34,162 nucleotides of DNA from Clostridia bacterium (GTDB lineage Bacteria; Bacillota; Clostridia; Oscillospirales; CAG-272), in assembly GCA_017483125.1 (NCBI GenBank), contig JAFULU010000238.1, positions 1 to 34,162 on the forward strand, read 5' to 3'. Positions 1 through 6,655 of this stretch are shown here, piece after piece (the first letter of the stretch is position 1; each line of letters starts with the position of its first letter). The position numbers were made by a program, and so were the translations under genes. The notes beneath the pieces were generated by a model, which was given only the letters and a program-made list of their open reading frames with translations, made no database searches and was not told where the DNA came from.

Positions 1-489
1 ACCGCTCTAACAAATCTCACCATTGGTTCTTCAGTTGCTGAAATTGGAGAAGGAGCTTTTTTGAATTGTTCGTCTCTGGAATCAGTGAGCATACCTGGAA
101 ATGTAATTGTTATACGTTCTCTGTCTTTTTCGGGATGTAGTTCTCTAAAAAAAATCATATTGAATGATGGCATTAAAACCATCGAATCACAAACCTTTTC
201 TGGAACACCAATTACTGAATTGATTATTCCCGATAGTGTAACAAGCATAGCCGTATACACCCACTCCTACTACCCAGATAGAGCAGCCTTTGCTAATTGC
301 AAATATCTAACAAAGGTTGTCATCGGCAAAGGGATTACTTCTCTCGAACAAAATGTTTTTTACGGCTGTTCGAGTATTAGTCAAGTATATTACACTGGGA
401 CTGAGGATGAATGGAATAATATATACTTTCATAGCGGTAATGATTATTTAAAGAAAGCCCCTATCACCTTCAACTACAAACCCGAATAA
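1..489 (+). CDS. BspA-type leucine-rich repeat surface protein, 3' part only
   Basis: The frame is open from the first base of the window, so the gene begins outside it; only about the last 162 codons are present. The translation shows repeated LRR_5 units of the BspA/Treponema type, with patterns such as 'IGEGAFLNCSSLESVSIPG' and 'IPDSVTSIAV' and cysteine-containing 'FxGCSSLxxI' turns. The last unit ends in 'VYYTGTEDEWNNIYFHSGN', a common C-terminal ending of such proteins. Members of this family are usually secreted and mediate adhesion or host contact in gut bacteria. Base use is clearly richer in A+T than all genes downstream, which suggests separate ancestry. It is followed by a hairpin terminator and converges on the 546-1250 gene. 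Confidence 0.85.
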   Translation, partial: TALTNLTIGSSVAEIGEGAFLNCSSLESVSIPGNVIVIRSLSFSGCSSLKKIILNDGIKTIESQTFSGTPITELIIPDSVTSIAVYTHSYYPDRAAFANCKYLTKVVIGKGITSLEQNVFYGCSSISQVYYTGTEDEWNNIYFHSGNDYLKKAPITFNYKPE

Positions 490-493
490 ACAA

Positions 494-530
494 CCGCCCC
501 ACCCCCGCAGTCGCGGAGGTGGGGCTTCCT
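494..530. terminator. Bidirectional hairpin terminator between convergent genes
   Basis: A GC-rich stem lies at 496-525: GCCCCACC with CCGC pairs with GCGG and GGTGGGGC around an AGTC loop, with small bulges. It sits between two convergent stop codons (489 and 546). On the minus side it is followed by a T-rich stretch; on the plus side the tail is only weakly T-rich. Confidence 0.6.
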
Positions 531-545
531 GTATTCAGTTTTCGC

Positions 546-1250
546 TCAATTCTTCCCCACGATCTCGCTCCCCTTCCCGCTCTTAAAGATGGCGTTCGCG
601 GGCACAGCCCCCCGCACCGAGGAAAGAGGATAGATATTGGAGTGGGAGCCGATCACCGTCCCGGGATTCAGCACGCTGCCACACCCGACTTCCACGAAGT
701 CACCCAGCATAGCGCCGAATTTCTTGCGTCCCGTGGGGATGGGATCGAAGTCCCCCTCGTAGCCCACGGCGGGCTTGACTACGACCAGGCTCTTGTCGCT
801 CTTGACGTTGGAGGTGATGGAGCCCGCCCCCATGTGGGACTTGTAGCCGAGGACGGAGTCACCGACATAGTTGTAGTGGGGCACCTGCACCCCGTCGAAG
901 AGGATGCAGTTCTTCAGCTCGGTGGAGTTGCCCACCACACAGCCCTCCCCGATGAGGGCGGACCCGCGGATGAAGGCGCAGTGGCGCACCTCGGTGTTCT
1001 CCCCGATGATGGCGGGGGCACCAATATAGGCGGTGGGAGCCACCGTGGCGGACTTGGCGATCCAGATATCCTCGGCGGGGTGGTCGTAGCGATCGGCGGG
1101 GAGGGTCGCGCCGATTTCGCGGATGATTGCGGGAATGTCGGGGAGGATCTCCCAGGGGTACTCGGTACGCTCCAGCCAGGGGCGGGCCAGGGTGTGGGTG
1201 AGGTCGAAGAGGGCCTGGGTACGGAGGCAAATACGGTTGTGATCTTTCAT
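546..1250 (-). CDS. Stand-alone left-handed beta-helix acyltransferase, GlmU C-terminal-like
   Basis: A 234-residue protein. From about residue 60 it is a series of hexapeptide repeats ('IWIAKSATVAPTAYIGAPAI', 'GSALIGEGCVVGNSTEL') that build a left-handed beta-helix. The segment 'PHYNYVGDSVLG' followed by 'GAGSITSN' matches the acetyltransferase half of GlmU, including the His-x-x-Tyr placement of the catalytic histidine. There is no N-terminal uridylyltransferase domain. The start codon directly abuts the glmM stop (TAAATG), so translation is probably coupled. Inference: it acetylates glucosamine-1-phosphate made by GlmM, with uridylylation done by another protein. It could instead act on another sugar phosphate. 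Such proteins are often labelled UDP-GlcNAc pyrophosphorylase, which the visible domain does not support. Confidence 0.75.
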   Translation of the reverse strand: MKDHNRICLRTQALFDLTHTLARPWLERTEYPWEILPDIPAIIREIGATLPADRYDHPAEDIWIAKSATVAPTAYIGAPAIIGENTEVRHCAFIRGSALIGEGCVVGNSTELKNCILFDGVQVPHYNYVGDSVLGYKSHMGAGSITSNVKSDKSLVVVKPAVGYEGDFDPIPTGRKKFGAMLGDFVEVGCGSVLNPGTVIGSHSNIYPLSSVRGAVPANAIFKSGKGSEIVGKN

Positions 1251-2675
1251 TTACTTATCCTCACAGGTCAGCTTCTCGGCGCGGATGACCCCCACCATCT
1301 CGTCGATATACGCCTCGCAGGTCCCCTCGTCGGCGGCCTCCACCATGACCCGCACCACGGGCTCGGTGCCGCTCTTGCGCAGGAGCATACGGCCGTTATC
1401 ACCCAGGCGGGTATTGCACTCGGCCAGCTTTTCCTGCACCGCAGGATGGTTCAGCACCGCGTCCTTGTCGGGCACGCGGAGATTCTTGGTGATCTGGGGG
1501 TACATGACCACCGCCTCGGCCAGCTTGGAGAGAGGGAGCTTGCTGTCCACGATGCGCTCCATGACCATGATGGCGGTGAGGATACCGTCTCCCGTGGTGG
1601 CGTACTTGCGGAGGATGACGTGACCCGACTGCTCGCCTCCGATGACGTGACCGTTCTCGGTCATGTTCTCGTAGATGAAGCGGTCGCCCACGGTGGTCTG
1701 AACGTAGTCGATGCCCGCCTTGTCCAGGGCGCGGTAGAGACCCATATTGGACATGATGGTGGTGACCACGGTGTTATTCGCCAGCGTCCCCTGCTCCTTC
1801 ATGGCCTTGCCCAGCACGTAGAGGATGTGGTCGCCGTTGATCTCGTTGCCCTTCTCGTCCACGGCGATACAGCGGTCAGCGTCACCGTCAAAGGCAAATC
1901 CCACGTCCAAGCCCTTCTCCACCACCAGCTTCTTCAGGCGGTCGATGTGGGTGGAGCCGCAGTCCACGTTGATGTTCAGACCGTCGGGCTCGGCACCCGT
2001 GACGTAGGTTTTCGCGCCCAGGGCCTCAAAGACCGCCCGACCGATCATCCACGCCGAACCGTTGGCGCAGTCCAGCCCCACGCGGAAGTCCTTGTAGGAG
2101 TTGGCGGCCAGGGAGATGAGGTAGCCCACGTAGCGGTTGCGCCCCGCGGCGTAGTCGATGATGCGGCCCACCTCGGCACCCGTGGCGGCGGGGAGGTCAC
2201 CGTTCCACATCTCTTCCTCGGTCAGCCCCAGAGCGGCCGCGCCCCCGTCCAGGTAGGCCTCAATGACCGCGATGGTGTCGTCGTTGATCTTCTCGCCGCG
2301 TCGGTTGACCAGCTTGATGCCGTTGTCCATGTAGGGATTGTGGGAGGCCGAGATCATGACCCCGCAGTCGAAGTCCTCTCGCTCGGTGACGAAGGAGACG
2401 CTGGGAGTGGTGGTGACGTGGAGCATATAGGGATCCGCCCCCGAGGCGGTCAGTCCCGCCACGATGGCGTACTCGAACATATAGGAGGAGCGGCGGGTGT
2501 CCTTACCCACCACGATGCGGGGACGGTGAGCCGCTACCCGCCGATCCGCGGGCAGGGAGAGATCGTGCTCCTTGCAGTACCAGCCCAGAAAACGGCCCAA
2601 GCGGAACGCGTGGTCGGCGGTGAGGGTGACGTTGGCTTCCCCGCGGAAGCCGTCGGTGCCGAAATATTTTCCCAT
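1251..2675 (-). CDS. glmM: Phosphoglucosamine mutase
   Basis: 474 residues of the alpha-D-phosphohexomutase superfamily. GlmM converts glucosamine-6-phosphate to glucosamine-1-phosphate in the cytoplasm for UDP-GlcNAc and peptidoglycan synthesis. The N-terminus has 'GTDGFRGEANV'; the phosphoserine loop is 'ISASHNPYMDNGIKL' near residue 100; the metal-binding loop is 'DGDADRC' near residue 260; the C-terminal sugar-phosphate loop is 'RKSGTEPVVRVMVE'. Length is slightly above the usual 445-450. The ATG at 2675 is preceded by AAAGGA. It is the first gene of a two-gene unit with the acyltransferase at 546-1250, whose ATG follows its TAA with no gap. Confidence 0.9.
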   Translation of the reverse strand: MGKYFGTDGFRGEANVTLTADHAFRLGRFLGWYCKEHDLSLPADRRVAAHRPRIVVGKDTRRSSYMFEYAIVAGLTASGADPYMLHVTTTPSVSFVTEREDFDCGVMISASHNPYMDNGIKLVNRRGEKINDDTIAVIEAYLDGGAAALGLTEEEMWNGDLPAATGAEVGRIIDYAAGRNRYVGYLISLAANSYKDFRVGLDCANGSAWMIGRAVFEALGAKTYVTGAEPDGLNINVDCGSTHIDRLKKLVVEKGLDVGFAFDGDADRCIAVDEKGNEINGDHILYVLGKAMKEQGTLANNTVVTTIMSNMGLYRALDKAGIDYVQTTVGDRFIYENMTENGHVIGGEQSGHVILRKYATTGDGILTAIMVMERIVDSKLPLSKLAEAVVMYPQITKNLRVPDKDAVLNHPAVQEKLAECNTRLGDNGRMLLRKSGTEPVVRVMVEAADEGTCEAYIDEMVGVIRAEKLTCEDK

Positions 2676-2699
2676 ATATGTGTTTCCTTTCTGAAAAAA

Positions 2700-2765
2700 G
2701 CATTTTCACTGTATACAGTATACACTTTTCTGATTACCAGTATATAACGGGTATGTGAAGATTCA
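2700..2765 (-). promoter_or_regulatory. Probable glmM promoter/operator region with a 12-bp palindrome
   Basis: The short AT-rich stretch upstream of glmM holds the perfect palindrome ACTGTATACAGT (2708-2719), and GTATAC occurs twice in direct orientation (2711-2716, 2718-2723). TATACT hexamers occur on the minus strand but no -35/-10 pair with good spacing stands out. The palindrome could be an operator, for instance of a GntR-family regulator; that is a guess from its shape. Confidence 0.35.
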
Positions 2766-2800
2766 TTGAACAAAAACGGGTTTTCGGCTGAATCCCATCG

Positions 2801-2836
2801 CAAAAAACGACTCCCCGACCCGTTTGGATCAGGGAG
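2801..2836 (-). terminator. Rho-independent terminator of the 6317-2847 operon
   Basis: On the minus strand the stem CTCCCTGATC... pairs with ...GGGGAG (2811-2836) and is followed by TTTTTT (2802-2807). It lies 11 bases past the stop codon at 2847. Confidence 0.8.
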
Positions 2837-2846
2837 CCGCGCAAAA

Positions 2847-4844
2847 TCAGTAGCCGAAGCTGAAATTCAGGGAGCCGATAGGGGCGGCGTCGCCGGTGGA
2901 GTAGAGGTTCAGGGGATCATGGATCATATCCTGCACGTTGTCGGTGACCTTGAACTCCACCTGATAATGGTTCTCGGAAAGCCCCAGAGCCTCCAGGGGG
3001 ATGCGGATGATCATGGCCTTGCCGAAGACGTTCACGTCGGCCTCGCCCACGCTCTGCATATCGGCGGGGGACTTACAACGAAGAATTTGGCTCTTGTTCC
3101 CATCGACCTCGTAGTTGACCACGAACTCGTAGCCGCCCATGAGGTCGCCCTCGGCACCCGCGGTCTTGAGCCAGAGATTCATCCAGCCGTGGTCACCTTC
3201 GGTATGCGCCGTGATGGCATCCGCGCAGGTGATACGGAAGTAGAGGTACTCGCTGTCCCGCAGAACCGTGACCGTGTCGATATCGTTGCGGCCCGTGGTG
3301 TCGGTGTAGACGGTATCACCCGCCATGGCCTTGTAGTTGCGGTCTCCGCACTCCCCCGTGAAGTCGCGGTAGGTGGCCTTCGAGGTCTCCCACACAGCGG
3401 TATCGTCCTTGGTGATGTCGGGGGTGGCGGCGGGGTACTCGTAGTGGACGGCGGGGGCGAAGTTATCGTTATGGATGTTCATGACGGTCATGAAATAGCA
3501 GTAGTCCTTCATGCCGTTGGAGCGGGAAGGCTCGATATCGCGGGAGTACTCGGGGCAGTAGGTATCGCAGGTGAAGTAGTCCTTATCCCCCGCGCGAAGC
3601 TTCTCGGCCACCCACTCGTTCCAGCCCGTGAGGAAGACAAAGCGGGCGTCTTCGGCTCTCTGCTCGGGAGTCATGTTCAGTACGGTATCCCACTGGGCCT
3701 GGAAGTTGAGATCCTTGCGCCAATCGTCGTGGTCGTTCTTGCCGGTCCACGTTCCGTTGGGGCGATGGCTGGTGGGATGCCAGCCGCGGCCGCGGGAGCC
3801 TCGGATATCGGTCATATTGACCGTCACGTGCTGGGAGGTGGAGAGGTTGATCCAGCCGTCCTGGGAGCGCTGGGGGTAGACGAAATCAATCCAGGGGGCG
3901 CCGTTCTCGTGGAGGACCTCCTCGGTGGGCCATTGGGTCACGCGGAAGTCGAAAAAGCCCGACAGCTCCTGCTCCAGCTTATTGTTGGACTTGGCGAAGG
4001 CCGCGATGACGTTGTCGGGGGCCACGATCATGGGCTTTTCGGGATCGTTGGGGGTGAACCACAGGCTCTTGTATGCCTCTTTGGAGTAGAAGATCTCGTA
4101 GACACGCTTGATGACACCGACGTCGGCGTTCAGATCGTGCTTGCCCAGATAGTAGACCACCTTGGGGACGTCCCAGCCCTGGGCCTGGTACTCCAGCAGG
4201 AGCTCGAACAGGATCCTGGTCACGTTCTCATACAGGACGTTGTTGGAGGTATCCAGCACCAGGAAATCCACCCCCGCCATGGTGAGCATCTCGATCTGCT
4301 TGCGCATGACCCAGGCGTCACAGCTGTGGTAGTAGCCCCACACGGGCTCGCCCCAGAAGTGGGCGGATCCCACGGGGGTGATGAAGGTGTCGAACTCGGT
4401 GAAGGCCTTGTGGTAGGTGGAGTCGAAGGTGATCTTGTTGATGTCGTAGATGCCCGTGTGGTTGGAGTGCTGACCCAGGGTCAAAAAGTAGAACATACCC
4501 ACGTAGCGGTCGTCGTTGACCTTGCCGTCCACGGGGTTGATGACACGGCCGAAATCGTCGGTGCCCGTGATGTTCAGCACCGAATACTGAGCGGCGGTGA
4601 GGTTGCGGTCGTCGGGGACTCGCTCCACCGTGGGCTCGGGGTCGGTCTCGGGCTCGGTGTCACCCTCCGTGGGGGCTTCGGTGGGGGTCTCGGTAGGCGT
4701 TTCGGTGGGGGTCTCGGTCACGGGATCGGTGGCGGCGACCGTGGTGTCCTCGGGCGTCTCGGGGGTCTTGTCACAGGCGGCCAGGGGGGAGACGACCATC
4801 AGAAAGGCGAGGAGCAGGGTCATAATCTTGGTCAAGTGCTTCAT
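2847..4844 (-). CDS. Secreted GH99-like (WbsX/endo-mannanase-like) lipoprotein with CBM9-like domain
   Basis: 665 residues. A lipoprotein signal ends in the lipobox 'LAAC' near residue 24, followed by a Thr/Pro/Glu linker ('TETPTETPTETPTEAPTE') to about residue 75. The central 350 residues look like a TIM barrel: 'MLTMAGVDFLVLDTSNN' resembles the 'GIDFYAFDATNG' beta strand of GH71/GH99-like proteins, and 'FLTGWNEWVAEK' matches the 'NEW' signature of GH99 and WbsX proteins. From about residue 480 there is a beta-sandwich resembling CBM9/DOMON ('DSEYLYFRITCADA', 'IIRIPLEALGL'). Family knowledge suggests hydrolysis of alpha-mannosides at the cell surface; the substrate here is inference. It starts three bases after the preceding gene and ends at a good terminator, so the two form an operon. 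Confidence 0.65.
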   Translation of the reverse strand: MKHLTKIMTLLLAFLMVVSPLAACDKTPETPEDTTVAATDPVTETPTETPTETPTEAPTEGDTEPETDPEPTVERVPDDRNLTAAQYSVLNITGTDDFGRVINPVDGKVNDDRYVGMFYFLTLGQHSNHTGIYDINKITFDSTYHKAFTEFDTFITPVGSAHFWGEPVWGYYHSCDAWVMRKQIEMLTMAGVDFLVLDTSNNVLYENVTRILFELLLEYQAQGWDVPKVVYYLGKHDLNADVGVIKRVYEIFYSKEAYKSLWFTPNDPEKPMIVAPDNVIAAFAKSNNKLEQELSGFFDFRVTQWPTEEVLHENGAPWIDFVYPQRSQDGWINLSTSQHVTVNMTDIRGSRGRGWHPTSHRPNGTWTGKNDHDDWRKDLNFQAQWDTVLNMTPEQRAEDARFVFLTGWNEWVAEKLRAGDKDYFTCDTYCPEYSRDIEPSRSNGMKDYCYFMTVMNIHNDNFAPAVHYEYPAATPDITKDDTAVWETSKATYRDFTGECGDRNYKAMAGDTVYTDTTGRNDIDTVTVLRDSEYLYFRITCADAITAHTEGDHGWMNLWLKTAGAEGDLMGGYEFVVNYEVDGNKSQILRCKSPADMQSVGEADVNVFGKAMIIRIPLEALGLSENHYQVEFKVTDNVQDMIHDPLNLYSTGDAAPIGSLNFSFGY

Positions 4845-4847
4845 GGT

Positions 4848-6317
4848 TCAGTCCTCCTTTTTCTTGAGTGCTACGGCAGAGGCCGCGATCAGGATCACCG
4901 CAGACAGGGTCATGACGGTGGCACCGCAGCCCTTCTTTTCGGGAGGGCAGCCGACGATCTCCGCGGTGGTCTCAGAGGCGGTCGTATCTACCGCGGGTGC
5001 CTCGGTCACAGGGTCGGTGGGAGTCTCGGTAGGCGCTTCCGTAGGGGGCTCGGTAGGTGCCTCTGTAGGAGGCTCGGTGGGGGCTTCTGTGGGTGCCTCG
5101 GTATTGGGATTCTCCACCACCGTGACGGTGTAGGTGGCGGTCATGTCCTTGACCGTAACGGTAACCGTGGCGGTGCCTGCCTTGGAGAAGTCGTAGCTGA
5201 CCATCTCCTCCAGGATGTGCATGGGCTCACCGCCCTGGCTCATGCGGATGAGCAGGGTGGTCATGTCGATGCGCTCTCCCACGAAATAGGTGTCCTTGTA
5301 GCCATCCACGATCTGAAGGCCCTCGCTCTTGACGCAGACCTCGGCTTTCTCGTTGAGGTAGAAGGAGATGGGCTGAGTCACCAGCGTCCCCTCCACGGGG
5401 GTGTACGTGTCGCGGTTGGTGCCCGCCCAGTTGCCCCAGTCGTCCTGATGCCAGTTCATCCAGCGGAAGCCGGGGAGGACGACGAACTCCAGATGTTCAT
5501 TCTTGATCTTGGCCAGATAATCGGGATCGTCCACGTGGAAGATCAGGGTGTTACCGTAGAAGTTGAAGCGGGCCACGTTGCCCTTCTTCACAAGCTCGGT
5601 GACGGTCTCTCCCCCGATGGTGACGAGGTCGCCCAGGGTCTTGCCGGGGATGGCCGAGGGGCAGAGATCCACGGCGGAGATGGCCTTCAGGGACTCGGAA
5701 TCCTTGCGGTCAAAGCGGACATGGAGGGAGGTACCCTCGCTGCCCATGTTACCGGTCTGGACCCCCGTGATGCCCGCCTCACCCGAGGTGAGGAAGGAGA
5801 CGTCGCGGTCCAGAATCAGATGGGACAGCTCACCGCTGATGCCCGCGGGAGAGCCCGCGCACCAGACAAAGCCCGCCTTGACGGTGACCGCCACGATATC
5901 CTCGGGCCCCAGCTTGCTGTGATCGTCCATGTGGAAGACCAGATTGGCGCGGAGGGTGCCGTCGGGCTGATCGTCATAGGTGTAGCAGGTGCGCACCAGA
6001 GCCAGATCCCCCAGATGCTCCTTGATCTGGCGGATGGTCTTGTTCACGTACAGCTCCCCGTCCTTGACGTAGGAGAGGAGGATGAGGTCGGTGTTGTGGT
6101 CGATATTTCCGTCCCAGGCATCCTTGGTCAGGCCTTGGGTGCCGCCGGGGACGATGAAGCTGACACGGCCGAAGGTGACGCCGTCGGGGCGGAACTGCTC
6201 CCCGTGCATGGGGGTCATTTCCACCGCCTCGGCGGCGGCGGGGAGGACCGACACCGAAACCAGAGCGGTCAGAAGCAGGGCGGCGGCCATAAGCAGGGCA
6301 AAAATACGGAATTTCAT
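4848..6317 (-). CDS. Secreted beta-rich protein with Ig-like domain, PT linker and C-terminal membrane tail
   Basis: 489 residues from the ATG at 6317; an in-frame GTG at 6323 overlaps the AAGGAG ribosome site and is rejected. A signal peptide covers about residues 1-28. The body contains two related units: 'LVFHMDDHS...VKAGFVW' near residue 124 and 'LIFHVDDPD...VLPGFRW' near 257, which I read as an internal duplication. An Ig-like (Big_3-like) module 'FVGERIDMTTLLIRMSQGGE...VTVTV' follows. Then come 'TEAPTEAPTEPPTEAPTE' repeats and a tail 'KKGCGATVMTLSAVILIAA' ending in KKKED. The tail places it on the outer membrane face. No enzyme motif is seen; I do not recognise a function. It is translated just before the GH99-like lipoprotein and probably works with it in glycan binding. 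Confidence 0.65.
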   Translation of the reverse strand: MKFRIFALLMAAALLLTALVSVSVLPAAAEAVEMTPMHGEQFRPDGVTFGRVSFIVPGGTQGLTKDAWDGNIDHNTDLILLSYVKDGELYVNKTIRQIKEHLGDLALVRTCYTYDDQPDGTLRANLVFHMDDHSKLGPEDIVAVTVKAGFVWCAGSPAGISGELSHLILDRDVSFLTSGEAGITGVQTGNMGSEGTSLHVRFDRKDSESLKAISAVDLCPSAIPGKTLGDLVTIGGETVTELVKKGNVARFNFYGNTLIFHVDDPDYLAKIKNEHLEFVVLPGFRWMNWHQDDWGNWAGTNRDTYTPVEGTLVTQPISFYLNEKAEVCVKSEGLQIVDGYKDTYFVGERIDMTTLLIRMSQGGEPMHILEEMVSYDFSKAGTATVTVTVKDMTATYTVTVVENPNTEAPTEAPTEPPTEAPTEPPTEAPTETPTDPVTEAPAVDTTASETTAEIVGCPPEKKGCGATVMTLSAVILIAASAVALKKKED

Positions 6318-6352
6318 AAACACTCCTTGGGGGATTTTTGGGGTAGCTGCGG

Positions 6353-6650
6353 TTCAAATTTGGGTTTATCGCTCTGCGCTAAACCCAAGTGAAATGCGCT
6401 TACGCGCGTGAAATATGCGCTGAAGCGCATGTGAAATACTCGCAAGCGAGTGTGAAATTTGCCCTTCGGGCAAGTTGAGGTGCAAAACCTTCGGTTTTGT
6501 CCATTTTAATTAAATTGAAACCCGTAGGGTTTCTTCCGACACCCGACCGAAGGGAGGATTTCACACGCAAAGCGTATTTCACGCCGCAGGCATTTCACAC
6601 GCGAAGCGTATTTCACTATTGCAGTTTATCGGAACGATAAACTACAATTT
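6353..6650. repeat. Element A: 4+4 heptamer array with variable hairpins and terminal inverted repeats
   Basis: This gene-free stretch is fully organised. GTGAAAT occurs at 6389, 6408, 6431 and 6452; its complement ATTTCAC occurs at 6558, 6576, 6592 and 6610. Between copies sit different small palindromes: GCGC-TTAC-GCGC (6396), ATGCGC-TGAA-GCGCAT (6415), ACTCGC-AA-GCGAGT (6438), TTGCCC-TTC-GGGCAA (6459), ACGC-AAA-GCGT (6565), GCC-GCA-GGC (6583), ACGC-GAA-GCGT (6599). The centre has CAAAACC-TTC-GGTTTTG (6483), TTTAATTAAA (6505) and GAAACCC-GTA-GGGTTTC (6517). Ends are inverted repeats: AAATTTGGGTTTATCG (6356-6371) against the complement of CGATAAACTACAATTT (6635-6650), 13 of 16 matching. It lies 6 bases past the fbp stop and before the 6317 gene. 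No canonical promoter is visible in it. Confidence 0.8.
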
Positions 6651-6655
6651 TCCAA

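Noticed and set aside
519..6392. Very long plus-strand open frames opposite glmM and the secreted pair
   Set aside because: They mirror the codon bias of the GC-rich minus-strand genes, lack ribosome sites and encode low-complexity Gly/Val/His-rich chains.
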